Positions 1 through 9,525 of a stretch of 64,000 bases of DNA are shown one piece after another. The notes under the pieces are model-generated. The model ran no database searches and was not told the origin of the DNA. It was given only the letters and a program-made list of their open reading frames with translations. Position numbers and translations under genes: made by a program. This stretch comes from Niabella sp. (GTDB taxonomy: Bacteria > Bacteroidota > Bacteroidia > Chitinophagales > Chitinophagaceae): the NCBI GenBank assembly GCA_027493055.1, contig JAPUDO010000119.1, forward strand, positions 83,358-147,357, read 5' to 3'. The first letter of the stretch is position 1, and every line of letters starts with the position of its first letter.

Positions 1-205
1 CATTAATTTCCTTATCCTCCAGCAGCTCATTCTTGTCTGTTGTAAACAAGGCGGCCGGCGCATTCCTCTTTTTAGCAGGATGTTTAATACACACTTTCCT
101 GATAGTGGCATTTAATGAAGGCGTTTGCTCCAGCACTTTGTAAAGCCCCTCGCCTACTACACCAAACCCAAACATGCCTATCACTAATTTTCTGTGTTTG
201 CTCAT
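1..205 (-). CDS. hom: Homoserine dehydrogenase, N-terminal part (cut by window edge)
   Basis: The first 68 codons of a minus-strand gene whose remainder lies outside the window. The product starts MSKHRKLVIGMFGFGVVGEG, and GFGVVGEG is the glycine-rich dinucleotide-binding loop (GxGxxG) of the Rossmann domain. The continuing text (LYKVLEQ, then RKVCIKHPAKKR) fits homoserine dehydrogenase, which reduces aspartate semialdehyde to homoserine with NAD(P)H in the cytoplasm. It follows metY and metX on the same strand, so homoserine made here would feed MetX directly. A 340-base spacer with palindromic repeats separates it from metX, so co-transcription is likely but not certain. The ATG at 203-205 is the only sensible start. 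The catalytic domain cannot be checked here. Confidence 0.85.
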   Translation of the reverse strand, partial: MSKHRKLVIGMFGFGVVGEGLYKVLEQTPSLNATIRKVCIKHPAKKRNAPAALFTTDKNELLEDKEIN

Positions 206-545
206 TTATTACGAATTGTTTATTATTAATTTTTAATTCACAACTGTCAGCACAATGTACGACATACGGTATACGATGTAAAACAAAAGCTAAAAGCCAA
301 AAGCTTTAAGCCTTATGCTTTCGGCTTATTACCCATTACCACTGAACATTGATGATCGCGTATTGAATATTCCTGCCCGAATGATGGGCCAGGCGGGGAT
401 TATGAACATTCAACAATCCCCGCCTGACCGGACGTCCGCCCGTGCCGGTACGGACGGGGGCAGGAATACTCAATTTTCAAATAGTCATTGATAACATCAA
501 CCGCTTAACAACTATTAATACGCCCTACTTACTATTCCCTACTCT
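206..545. other. Gene-free spacer between metX and hom
   Basis: No credible coding sequence. It holds an AAGC-rich repetitive tract at about 285-328 (AAAAGC, TTTAAGCC and TATGCTTTCGG units, resembling the tract at 63480-63630), a composite palindrome at 362-474, and low-complexity 'ctattcactactta'-like DNA just before the metX stop. Confidence 0.6.
362..474. repeat. Composite palindromic element with three nested stems
   Basis: The outer arms (362-378 and 458-474) are 17-base inverted repeats with one mismatch, core TATTCCTGCCC against GGGCAGGAATA. Inside are a perfect 12-base inverted repeat (CAGGCGGGGATT at 390-401 with AATCCCCGCCTG at 415-426) and a smaller stem (CGTCCG at 433-438 with CGGACG at 451-456). 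The whole could fold into a branched structure. It resembles a REP/MITE-like intergenic repeat; no transposase is nearby. Confidence 0.6.
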
Positions 546-1580
546 CTATTCACTACTTACCACTCCCTGTTCCAAAAAACTCTTAATGGCATCCGTTAAT
601 TGTTCAAATTCCAGTAAAAAGCCATCGTGCCCGTAATCAGACAGTATCAGCTTAACATGCGCATCAGGGATATTACCAGCAATAAACTCCTGCTCATAAG
701 GCGGGAATAAAATATCGCCTTCCATGCTTAAAGCAAGGGTTTTAGCCTTAATAGTATTTAATGCCTGAACCACTCCGCCTCTTCCCCTTCCCAGGTTATG
801 CGAATCCATACTTTTGGTAAGGGCATAATAGCTAAACGCATTAAAACGTGCCGAAAGTTTCGAGCCCTGGTAACGTTGATAGCTTTCGCTTTTAAAGCCT
901 TCAATAAGGTCATCAGTAGCTTCCGACTGGGTTTTATTATAAGCCATATCCGTTCTGTAAGAAAGCAGCGCGATGCTCCTTGCTACTTCCAGACCTTTGC
1001 GTCCTGCATCAACCGTTTTATTGAGCCAGGTAGCATCAGCTTCAATGGCCAGCCTTTGCGAAGCATTAAAAGCCTTGCCCCAGGGCGAATGCATAGCATT
1101 GGTAGCTATCGGGAAAATATATTCAAACAGATCAGGAGCCTGCACAGCCCACTCCATTAATTGTTGTCCGCCGGTACTACCACCAATACCTATCCTGATT
1201 TTTGATATGCCCAGGCTTGCCTGCAACAAACGATAAGCATGCACCATATCCCTTATCGTAAAAAAAGGAAAGTCGTGATAATAAGAATTTCCTGTTTGGG
1301 GATTTACATCCAAAGGGCTGATGCTTCCATAACAACTGCCAGGCATATTTACACAAATAATAAAGTGCCGCTCAGGATCAAATACCTTTCCGGCGCCTAT
1401 CATTTCGGGCCACCACTCATGCGGGCAACTGTTCGCTGTGAGTGCATGGAATATCCAAACTACATTATCCCGTGCATTATTCAACGCTCCATACGTAGTA
1501 TATGCCAGGTGCAGATTATGTAAAACCGCTCCGCTCTCCAAAGTAAACGGCGCTGTGTACCTAAAAAACTCTTGATTCAT
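546..1580 (-). CDS. metX: Homoserine O-acetyltransferase
   Basis: A 344-residue alpha/beta hydrolase-fold enzyme that transfers the acetyl group of acetyl-CoA to homoserine, the activation step before direct sulfhydrylation. The nucleophile elbow GGSTGGQQ puts the catalytic serine at about residue 135. The acid and base are in MEGDILFPP and the C-terminal SDYGHDGFLLE. The oxyanion region HALTANSC near residue 45 also fits the family, and length is normal. It starts 5 bases after the metY stop, so the two are surely co-transcribed and share the upstream SAM riboswitch. Succinyl- and acetyl-transferring members cannot be fully separated by eye, but pairing with an O-acetylhomoserine sulfhydrylase favours acetyl. 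Confidence 0.93.
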   Translation of the reverse strand: MNQEFFRYTAPFTLESGAVLHNLHLAYTTYGALNNARDNVVWIFHALTANSCPHEWWPEMIGAGKVFDPERHFIICVNMPGSCYGSISPLDVNPQTGNSYYHDFPFFTIRDMVHAYRLLQASLGISKIRIGIGGSTGGQQLMEWAVQAPDLFEYIFPIATNAMHSPWGKAFNASQRLAIEADATWLNKTVDAGRKGLEVARSIALLSYRTDMAYNKTQSEATDDLIEGFKSESYQRYQGSKLSARFNAFSYYALTKSMDSHNLGRGRGGVVQALNTIKAKTLALSMEGDILFPPYEQEFIAGNIPDAHVKLILSDYGHDGFLLEFEQLTDAIKSFLEQGVVSSE

Positions 1581-1585
1581 ATTTA

Positions 1586-2908
<1,323 letters not shown>

Positions 2909-2970
2909 TTAACCGTTAAAAAATAAGTGTTCAGGTCTGTTCCTGCTCCGGTATCCTTATCAGACAGAAA

Positions 2971-3002
2971 TAAAAAAAGCCCTCCTGTAAGCAGGAGGGC
3001 TT
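2971..3002 (-). terminator. Riboswitch expression-platform terminator before metY
   Basis: Read on the minus strand, an 11-base perfect stem (AAGCCCTCCTG with CAGGAGGGCTT, arms at 2992-3002 and 2977-2987) with a 4-base loop runs straight into a T tract. It lies between the SAM-I aptamer and the metY start, where a ligand-controlled terminator would sit. Confidence 0.85.
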
Positions 3003-3042
3003 CGCATTTATTTTAATAAATCTTTTAAATTGAAACTTCCGG

Positions 3043-3155
3043 CTTATCTTTCTACGTTTATGAACGTAGTAGGAATTGGCACCTTGTTTCCCTAATAAAA
3101 GAAACAGGTTGCCAAGGCTTCACAGGGCCCATACCCTCTGCCTTTCTTGATAAGT
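3043..3155 (-). promoter_or_regulatory. SAM-I (S-box) riboswitch aptamer
   Basis: On the minus strand the leader reads CTTATCAAGAAAGGCAGAGG, then a GGGCCCTGTGAAGCC segment, then TTGGCAACCTG. These are the conserved S-box blocks (the ATCAAGA start, the purine-rich GGCAGAGGG junction, the GATGAA-like TGTGAAGCC, and GGCAACC). P1 closes with CTTATC at 3149-3154 pairing to GATAAG at 3043-3048. A P3 helix (GTTTC...GAAAC) and a P4 helix (CTACGTT...AACGTAG) are visible. It binds S-adenosylmethionine and should favour the downstream terminator when SAM is plentiful, tuning the metY-metX operon. Confidence 0.93.
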
Positions 3156-3191
3156 ATATAAAAGAGCTGCTGCCTGAACGCAGACAGAGCG

Positions 3192-3199
3192 CAAATATA
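3192..3199 (-). promoter_or_regulatory. Promoter -7 box for the metY operon
   Basis: TATATTTG on the minus strand matches the Bacteroidetes -7 consensus TAnnTTTG exactly. It lies about 37 bases upstream of the riboswitch P1 helix, so transcription would start just ahead of the aptamer. No clear TTG -33 element is seen. Confidence 0.6.
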
Positions 3200-3216
3200 G
3201 AGTAGAAACCTGAAAT

Positions 3217-3245
3217 AAAAAAACCCTGTAAAAAAAATTACAGGG
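3217..3245 (-). terminator. Terminator of the outer-membrane barrel gene
   Basis: CCCTGTAA at 3224-3231 pairs with TTACAGGG at 3238-3245. On the minus strand the hairpin is followed by a T run. It sits 24 bases after the stop of the upstream barrel gene and insulates it from the metY promoter. Confidence 0.75.
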
Positions 3246-3268
3246 CTTCTTACAGGAATTATCTTTTA

Positions 3269-3877
3269 TTAGAATTTATATCCTAAAGTAACACCAAAAG
3301 AGGTATTATTAATTTTTGCCGGATTATCATTATCCGGTAATTTAACCAATCCAAGGTTAGCATTCAGGTTTAAAGATAAGCCATTGCTTAACTGGTAACC
3401 TGCCAGCAGCTTTCCACCTGCATCAAGTTTCTTAAACCCGGCTTCATCCCAATCCCTTTTAAGAGAAGCATCACCTACATCACCTTTTATTTGTCCCACA
3501 CCCATACCTACATAAGGACCAACACCTAATAATAAGTTACCATTTCCCAGTTCAGGCTGGTATTGAAAGGTAATTGGTAGCTGCAGGTAATTCAAATGAA
3601 CCTTGGAATTTACCAATCCATCATATTTAGCACCGTTCTGTACGTAGCTTAAACCTGGCTGGATTACAAAATCATCGGCAATACCAATATCGTAAGTAAC
3701 GCCCGCCTGAAAACCGGTCTTTAACTTACCGTTGTCCGGAGCATCTTTGCCTGTAATATTTGCAAAGTTTACACCCGCATTAACACCAAAACGGCCCGAC
3801 TGTGCATTAGAATCAACTGCAGAAAAACTGAACGCTGCAAATAACAATCCTCCAAATAATAATTGTTTCATTTTCAT
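3269..3877 (-). CDS. PorT-type outer-membrane beta-barrel protein
   Basis: A 202-residue secreted protein. The N-terminus MKMKQLLFGGLLFAAFSFSA is a signal peptide followed by NAQSGRFGVNAGVNFAN. Alternating hydrophobic strands with glycine turns (FGVNAGVNFANI, FQAGVTYDIGI, LPITFQYQPELGNGNLLLGVGPYVGMGVG) and a final aromatic strand ending SFGVTLGYKF are classic for the small outer-membrane beta-barrel family of Bacteroidota. The specific role is unknown; many such proteins are uncharacterised. It stands alone with its own terminator. A second, longer member of the same broad family lies at 17384-18094. Confidence 0.85.
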   Translation of the reverse strand: MKMKQLLFGGLLFAAFSFSAVDSNAQSGRFGVNAGVNFANITGKDAPDNGKLKTGFQAGVTYDIGIADDFVIQPGLSYVQNGAKYDGLVNSKVHLNYLQLPITFQYQPELGNGNLLLGVGPYVGMGVGQIKGDVGDASLKRDWDEAGFKKLDAGGKLLAGYQLSNGLSLNLNANLGLVKLPDNDNPAKINNTSFGVTLGYKF

Positions 3878-3948
3878 AAATATAGATTTAAAAAGTTTAT
3901 TTAGGGTAGTAAACGTATTTCCGGATCAAATACTTTAGAATTAAAAGA

Positions 3949-4626
3949 TTATTTTGTACCTGCTTCTTTTTCCGCATCAGCCTTCATCTTTTCATTAGCA
4001 GTGATCAGGAACTCAACGCGGCGGTTCTGGGCACGGCCTTCCGGAGTATCATTAGTGTATTTGGGATTTCTTAAACCATAGCCCATTGTACTTAATCTTT
4101 GCAAGCCAATGCCATGATCGCTTAAATAGTTAGATACCACAGAAGCTCTTCTTTCTGATAAGGCCTGGTTATATTTTTCAGTACCTGTATTGTCAGTATG
4201 GCCCTGGATCTCTACGTCTGTATCAGGATATTTATTTAAAATAGTTATCAGGTCGTTCAGTGTAGACTGTGAAGCGGCTGTTAATGCAGCCTGGTCAAAA
4301 CCAAATAATACAGCGCTGCTGAACTCTACCACGATACCTTCTTGCACCCGCTCTACTTTAGCTCCTGGAACTTCCTGCTTGATCTCCTCGGCCTGCTTAT
4401 CCATTTTTTTACCAATGATAGCGCCTGCTGTTCCGCCTACAGCAGCACCAATAATAGCCCCAAGTCCTGCGTTACCTGCAGCTTTACCAATAACGGCGCC
4501 TACAGCAGCCCCGCCTCCAACACCTATAGCGGCGCCTTTTTGTGTTCTGGTAGCCGTTTCGCAGCCGGCTAATGTTAATCCCGCAAAAGCAGTAGCAAAT
4601 AATGCTGTTTTTACAATTTTCATCAT
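3949..4626 (-). CDS. OmpA-family lipoprotein with glycine zipper (YiaD-like)
   Basis: A 225-residue lipoprotein. The lipobox is LTLAGC, with the acylated cysteine near residue 22. A glycine-zipper segment follows (GAAIGVGGGAAVGAVIGKAA onward, about residues 31-72). The C-terminal half is an OmpA peptidoglycan-binding domain: FGFDQAALT at the start, then VEIQGHTDNTGTEKYNQALS, ERRASVVSNYL, and the closing AQNRRVEFLI. It probably tethers the outer membrane to peptidoglycan. The first ATG gives MMKIVK; the second Met works as well. It is transcribed alone. Confidence 0.88.
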   Translation of the reverse strand: MMKIVKTALFATAFAGLTLAGCETATRTQKGAAIGVGGGAAVGAVIGKAAGNAGLGAIIGAAVGGTAGAIIGKKMDKQAEEIKQEVPGAKVERVQEGIVVEFSSAVLFGFDQAALTAASQSTLNDLITILNKYPDTDVEIQGHTDNTGTEKYNQALSERRASVVSNYLSDHGIGLQRLSTMGYGLRNPKYTNDTPEGRAQNRRVEFLITANEKMKADAEKEAGTK

Positions 4627-4775
4627 ATGTGTTTTAAATGTTTAAAAAGATCACTAACTGCAAAAGTAAATTACTATACATTGACATACATTAATTTACT
4701 TTAAGTAATCTTATTCCATCAGCCATTTATCAAATTATGTGCCAATGGATTTTTTCTATAGACTGATATCCATAT

Positions 4776-4805
4776 AAAAAGGCTGCCTGTATGGCAACCT
4801 TTTTA
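4776..4805 (-). terminator. Intrinsic terminator after the 236-residue secreted protein gene
   Basis: AAAAAGGcTGCC pairs with GGCAaCCTTTTT around a short loop, with T-rich flanks on both strands. It lies about 25 bases after the stop of the gene at 4831-5541. Confidence 0.65.
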
Positions 4806-4830
4806 TATTTTTTAACTAAAGAAGGACTAT

Positions 4831-5541
4831 TTATCGTTTAACTGCCGGGGCTGCTGCCAGGTCCACTACTTTAGCAAGTATGTAATTTGCTCCCTTTTCG
4901 GCTATCTTATTTTTCTTGTCTTTTTTATCTGCATGTTTAGCAGTTGCCATAACTTCAGAGCTATCCGTGGTCATAGCAGCAACTTCTGTATCATCAATCT
5001 CTGCTATTTCAGGGAAAACAGCAGCAGGGTCTTCTTCATTAAACCTGGCCCCGATATTTACATATAATTTGTTACTGGCAGAATCAAATATCACAGTGCC
5101 CTCATTTAATGATTTACCGGAATAACGTGCTTTCGAATGGGCAGTTTCAACAGCATCTCCCGCTGCAGCATGTTCTTCAGTTACTTCTTCCTTCAATTCG
5201 TTTTGCAATGTTTTCTGTACAGGAATTTTGTAAGTGGCAGGTGATGCCTTAAGATCAGCCTTAAACTTGCCCTGCGGCATACCATTTATCCATATAACGC
5301 CTTTATTTTCATTATCTCTTGTTACTGTTACCTGCACTACTTCTCCTTCACTATCAGCATATTCATATCTTCCCAGTGCAGGAAAAATCATTTCATCTGT
5401 AAGCGCTCCGGGCATAGGAAGCAGTTCTTTTACCTGGGGTTTATAATTCCTGGGTACTTCGGGTGAGGAAGCTACCTGTGCAACCGATGCGGTAGTTACT
5501 GATACAGAAAACGCGATCATTAATAAGTAATTCTTTTTCAT
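4831..5541 (-). CDS. Secreted protein of unknown function
   Basis: A 236-residue protein not assigned to a family. It starts with a signal peptide (MKKNYLLMIAFSVSVTTASVAQ). The mature part has a beta-rich segment (ALGRYEYADSEGEVVQVTVT, then GVIWINGMPQGKFKADL) followed by an acidic, alanine/glutamate-rich linker and another beta-like segment (GTVIFDSASNKLYVNIGARF). Near the C-terminus there is a lysine-rich stretch (KHADKKDKKNKIAEKGANY). The protein is probably periplasmic or surface exposed. It lies upstream of uvrA in the opposite direction. No catalytic motif is visible. Confidence 0.65.
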   Translation of the reverse strand: MKKNYLLMIAFSVSVTTASVAQVASSPEVPRNYKPQVKELLPMPGALTDEMIFPALGRYEYADSEGEVVQVTVTRDNENKGVIWINGMPQGKFKADLKASPATYKIPVQKTLQNELKEEVTEEHAAAGDAVETAHSKARYSGKSLNEGTVIFDSASNKLYVNIGARFNEEDPAAVFPEIAEIDDTEVAAMTTDSSEVMATAKHADKKDKKNKIAEKGANYILAKVVDLAAAPAVKR

Positions 5542-5784
5542 TGTTCATTTTTTATGCCCACCCGGATAAACCGGTTGAACGGGGTTTAAATGGTTGGCCT
5601 GATATTATATAAGCCGGTAAACAGGATTTGATATAAGGTTCATATTTGAATTCAATCGTGTTGAAAAGAAATTATTATGCCAAAATTTATTTATAGGACA
5701 TTAAACCTTTATTTTAGATGACAGTTATGAATAGTATCTGTCTTAAATTTACAGGCTTAAATCCTCAAAAAAGCAGGCAAAAAA

Positions 5785-8715
5785 TTGGAAAAGAAAGACT
5801 TACATGCAATAAACGTAACAGGCGCCAGGGTGCACAACCTGAAAAATATAAATATATCTATTCCTAAAAACCAGCTGGTGGTGATCACAGGCATCAGCGG
5901 CAGCGGCAAATCGTCGCTGGCTTTTGATACTATTTATTCCGAGGGGCAGCGCCGTTACATGGAAACTTTCGGGGCCTATGCACGGCAGTTTATCGGGGAT
6001 ATGGAACGGCCTGATGTGGACCAGATCACCGGCCTTTCACCCGTTATTTCCATAGAGCAAAAAACCACTAACAAAAACCCCCGCTCAACAGTAGGCACTG
6101 TTACCGAAGTGTACGATTTTTTCCGCTTATTATTCGCACGCATTGGAGAAGCCTACTCTTACAACACCGGCAAAAAAATGGTAAAATGGAGCGAGGAGGA
6201 AATTGTTGAAAATATCTTTCAAAGATTCTACAATAAAAAAATAAATATACTGGCGCCATTGGTGCGCGGCCGCAAAGGGCATTATCGCGAGCTGTTTGAA
6301 GATGCACGCAAAAAAGGTTTCCTGAAAGTGCGTGTGGACGGGGAAATAAAAGATATTACCGCCAAAATGCAGGTAGATCGTTATAAGATCCACGATATAG
6401 AATTAGTGGTAGACCGCCTGCAGGTAACAGAAGACCTGAAAGCAAGACTGAGCCAAAGCGTACAGCAGGCACTGAAGCTGGGTAAGGACCTGATGTTTGT
6501 GGCCCCCCTGGATCCCCCCGAAGGGGGGACTTACAAAGACTCCGCAATTAAAAAGAACCATTCCAATAGCGACGACTCTATCTCCCTCTCCTTCGGAGGG
6601 GGCCGGGAGGAGGCATCTTATTCCAAAATGCTGATGTGTGAACACACAGGCATCAGCTACGAAGAGCCTTCACCTAACTCTTTTTCCTTTAACTCACCTT
6701 ACGGGGCCTGCCCTTATTGCCGTGGTCTGGGCACCAGCTCGGTAATTAATATGGATGCGGTTTTGCCCGATGCTTCAAAAAGCATTAAAGAAGGAGGTAT
6801 AGCACCTTTAGGTGAAGAGCGCAGCGCCAGCGTGTACCAGCAGGTAGAAGCATTTGCCCGGAAACATAAAATAAGCTTAAGCAAGCCACTAAAAGACTTG
6901 TCTCAGAATCAGCTGGACCTGCTGTTGTACGGAGATGGAGGCGCACAAAAAATATTGCATCTTGATGGAACAGACGAATCCATTCCTGATTATTATACCG
7001 GCAGCTATGAAGGTATTATACCCATGCTAAAGCGCTGGTATCTTTCTACACAAAGCACCGAAGTGCTACGCGATTGGGTGGAGAAATTTATGGAATCCCA
7101 GCCCTGCCCTGCCTGTAATGGTGAACGACTGAAAAAAGAAAGCCTCTGGTTTAAAATTGATGGCAAAAACATTGCTTACCTCAGCAACCTTAATTTAGAT
7201 AACCTGGCGGCGTGGCTCGATGGGATTGAATTAAGGCTTAGTAAAAAGCAAAATACCATTGCAAAAGATATTTTAAAGGAAATAAGGGAACGACTGGGAT
7301 TTTTGCTGGATGTAGGACTTACTTATTTATCCTTAAACCGCCCCAGCCGCACCTTGAGCGGCGGCGAATCGCAGCGCATCAGGCTGGCTACACAAATAGG
7401 CTCACAGCTGCAGGGCATTACTTATATACTGGATGAGCCTTCTATTGGTTTACATCAAAGGGATAACCAGCGCCTCATTACTTCTTTGCAAAACCTGCGC
7501 GATATTGGTAACAGCATATTGGTAGTAGAGCATGATAAAGATATTATGCTGGCAGCTGATTATTTAATTGACATTGGGCCTAAAGCCGGTTATCATGGCG
7601 GCCGTATTATGGCCCAGGGCACGCCCAAACAGATCTTAAAATTAGACACCATCACAGCTGGGTACCTGAACGGGCATTTAAAAATTGATATACCCAAAGA
7701 GCGCCGAAAAGGCAATGGAAAGTTTATTGAACTAAAAGGCGTAACCGGTAACAACCTGCAGAACGTAAGCGTAAAATTCCCCTTGGGTAAGATGATTGTT
7801 GTTACGGGTGTGAGTGGAAGCGGTAAATCCACGCTCATCAACGAAACCCTGTATCCTGTTTTAAGCAATCATTGTTTCCCCGCAAGTAAAATGCAGGCCA
7901 TGCCTCACCAATCAGTAAAAGGCCTGGAACATATTGATAAGGTAGTGGAAATAGATCAGTCCCCTATCGGCCGTACCCCAAGAAGCAACCCTGCCACTTA
8001 CTGCGGATTCTTTACAGATATCAGGACCTTATTTGCGTCGGTGCCTGAGGCTAAAATACGGGGCTATAATGCAGGCCGTTTTTCGTTTAATGTTAAAACC
8101 GGCCGTTGTGATGTTTGCGAAGGCGGTGGTATGCGGGTGATTGAAATGAATTTTTTACCGGATGTATATGTGCCCTGCGAAAAGTGCAACGGCAAAAGGT
8201 ATAACCGCGAAACACTGGAAATCCGTTACAAGGGAAAATCCATCTCCGATGTGCTGGACATGACCGTGGACGAAGCAGTAGAATTTTTCCAGGCAGTTCC
8301 CAACATCTACAGGAAAATAAAAACCTTGCAGGATGTAGGGTTAGGCTATATTACCTTAGGACAAAGCGCTGTAACGCTTAGCGGCGGCGAAGCGCAGCGG
8401 GTAAAGCTCAGCACCGAGCTTTCAAAAAAGGATACCGGCAAAACTTTTTATATCTTAGATGAGCCTACTACCGGCCTTCACTTTGAAGACATCAGGCACC
8501 TGCTTCGTGTACTGGACAAATTAACAGACAGGGGCAATACGGTTTTAGTGATAGAGCATAATATGGACGTGATAAAGGTAGCAGATCATATTATAGACCT
8601 GGGTCCTGAAGGTGGCGATGGCGGCGGACAGATCTTATTTGAAGGCACCCCGGAAGAGCTGGTAAAACATAAAAAAAGCTATACAGGATTCTATTTGAAA
8701 CAGGAACTAAACTAA
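5785..8715 (+). CDS. uvrA: Excinuclease ABC subunit A
   Basis: A 976-residue UvrA, the damage-recognition ATPase of nucleotide excision repair. The first ABC half has Walker A GISGSGKSS near residue 40 and an ABC signature LSGGESQRIRLA. The second has GVSGSGKST, LSGGEAQRVKLS and Walker B YILDEPTTGLH. Zinc modules include CPYCRGLG, CPACNGERL and an intact C4 set in CDVCEGGG...CEKCNGKRY. The first module reads CEHTG, so one usual cysteine is replaced. The start is a TTG, since no nearer ATG keeps the conserved INVTGARVHNLKNI. Residues about 240-277 are an in-frame insertion of palindromic repeat DNA, listed separately, which makes the protein longer than usual. Confidence 0.95.
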   Translation: MEKKDLHAINVTGARVHNLKNINISIPKNQLVVITGISGSGKSSLAFDTIYSEGQRRYMETFGAYARQFIGDMERPDVDQITGLSPVISIEQKTTNKNPRSTVGTVTEVYDFFRLLFARIGEAYSYNTGKKMVKWSEEEIVENIFQRFYNKKINILAPLVRGRKGHYRELFEDARKKGFLKVRVDGEIKDITAKMQVDRYKIHDIELVVDRLQVTEDLKARLSQSVQQALKLGKDLMFVAPLDPPEGGTYKDSAIKKNHSNSDDSISLSFGGGREEASYSKMLMCEHTGISYEEPSPNSFSFNSPYGACPYCRGLGTSSVINMDAVLPDASKSIKEGGIAPLGEERSASVYQQVEAFARKHKISLSKPLKDLSQNQLDLLLYGDGGAQKILHLDGTDESIPDYYTGSYEGIIPMLKRWYLSTQSTEVLRDWVEKFMESQPCPACNGERLKKESLWFKIDGKNIAYLSNLNLDNLAAWLDGIELRLSKKQNTIAKDILKEIRERLGFLLDVGLTYLSLNRPSRTLSGGESQRIRLATQIGSQLQGITYILDEPSIGLHQRDNQRLITSLQNLRDIGNSILVVEHDKDIMLAADYLIDIGPKAGYHGGRIMAQGTPKQILKLDTITAGYLNGHLKIDIPKERRKGNGKFIELKGVTGNNLQNVSVKFPLGKMIVVTGVSGSGKSTLINETLYPVLSNHCFPASKMQAMPHQSVKGLEHIDKVVEIDQSPIGRTPRSNPATYCGFFTDIRTLFASVPEAKIRGYNAGRFSFNVKTGRCDVCEGGGMRVIEMNFLPDVYVPCEKCNGKRYNRETLEIRYKGKSISDVLDMTVDEAVEFFQAVPNIYRKIKTLQDVGLGYITLGQSAVTLSGGEAQRVKLSTELSKKDTGKTFYILDEPTTGLHFEDIRHLLRVLDKLTDRGNTVLVIEHNMDVIKVADHIIDLGPEGGDGGGQILFEGTPEELVKHKKSYTGFYLKQELN
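6502..6615 (+). repeat. Palindromic repeat DNA inserted in frame within uvrA
   Basis: About 114 bases (38 codons) with two hairpins. The first is CCCCCCGAAGGGGGG near 6513-6528. The second has the form CTCCCTCTCCTTCGGAGGGG followed by CCGGGAGG near 6582-6611. The encoded text (APLDPPEGGTYKDSA ... SFGGGREEA) is unlike UvrA and sits between LGKDLMFV and the conserved SKMLMCEHTG. Similar C-rich and G-rich hairpin pairs are familiar as intergenic repeats in Bacteroidota, so this looks like an intergenic element captured by a gene without breaking its frame. Confidence 0.75.
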
Positions 8716-8723
8716 TACACACG

Positions 8724-9221
8724 ATGCGCATTGATAAACTAAACGATTTACCCGATTGGGAAGATGATCCGTTCAGAAGGGAAGATCAAAAAGGCGAAGA
8801 ATGGAAGCCTAATCCTACAAGAGAAGCCTGCAAAGCGCTCTATCAGAAATGGCGGGAGATTGTTACAATGCTAAACGGCGCGCTCGAAAACGATAGCGAG
8901 GAGGGCAATGACCCAACCTCATCTTTTGCAGCTTATAATAAACAAATGGTGTTAAGCGATGCTTTTGAAGTAGGGGCAAAAATCAAAAGCTCAGAAGCCG
9001 GCGGCATTTATGTACTACGTATGGAGAATGCTACCATCATTCGCAAAAATGCGCAATCTATTGCCAGCTCCATGCTAATATTTGATCCCGAAGATGGCGT
9101 TGATGAAAACTATGCAATGCTGATACGCGCGGAGATTGATCAGTTCAGGGAGCTGTTCAAAATATGGGTCAGCACTTTTGAAAAGGACGAGTACACAGAT
9201 GACTGGGGGTTGTTTGTGTAA
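8724..9221 (+). CDS. Conserved hypothetical protein downstream of uvrA
   Basis: A 165-residue soluble protein with no signal peptide or membrane segment and no recognised domain. It begins 8 bases after the uvrA stop, so it is probably co-transcribed. It is acidic at the N-terminus (LPDWEDDPFRREDQKGEEWKP) and ends in a helix-rich part (DENYAMLIRAEIDQFRELFK, IWVSTFEKDEYTDDWGLFV). The middle segment (GAKIKSSEAGGIYVLRMENA) looks beta-like. A role linked to uvrA is only suggested by position. The start ATG at 8724 has no competitor. Confidence 0.7.
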   Translation: MRIDKLNDLPDWEDDPFRREDQKGEEWKPNPTREACKALYQKWREIVTMLNGALENDSEEGNDPTSSFAAYNKQMVLSDAFEVGAKIKSSEAGGIYVLRMENATIIRKNAQSIASSMLIFDPEDGVDENYAMLIRAEIDQFRELFKIWVSTFEKDEYTDDWGLFV

Positions 9222-9525
9222 AAAAACTGGCTTCATTCCCATCTGTCTGCCTCGGGAATGTCCCGAAGCAATGATTCTTTTTTCATCTTTTTGAACGGTT
9301 CCCGCCTCGGCCTGTCCTGCCGGCATCTCTTTGCTGTTTTTCGTAAAGTTATACATGTCCGATGCGCTACGAAATATAGATGCTCCTCGAAACATTTTGT
9401 TTCGAAGGACTATGCTGTAGCCTTTGGCTACATTTCAAAACCAGAAGGTTACAACATAAAGCTTCAGGACTACAAATCCCGAAAAAGCAATGGCCCCATG
9501 GGACATCTTTTCGATAGCCCGTTAA
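9222..9525. other. Gene-free spacer with hairpins and a short interspersed repeat
   Basis: No coding sequence supported. It has a stem CATTCCC/GGGAATG at about 9234-9259 that overlaps a second small stem (TCGGGAATGTCCCGA), and then the short interspersed repeat listed at 9388-9432. Possibly it acts as a terminator region between the convergent genes on either side. Confidence 0.5.
9388..9432 (+). repeat. Short interspersed repeat, copy 1
   Basis: CGAAACATTTTGTTTCG (a palindrome) followed by AAGGACTATGCTGTAGCC and TTTGGCTACATT. Two further copies occur at 10206-10253 and 11596-11643 with a few base differences. Confidence 0.7.
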
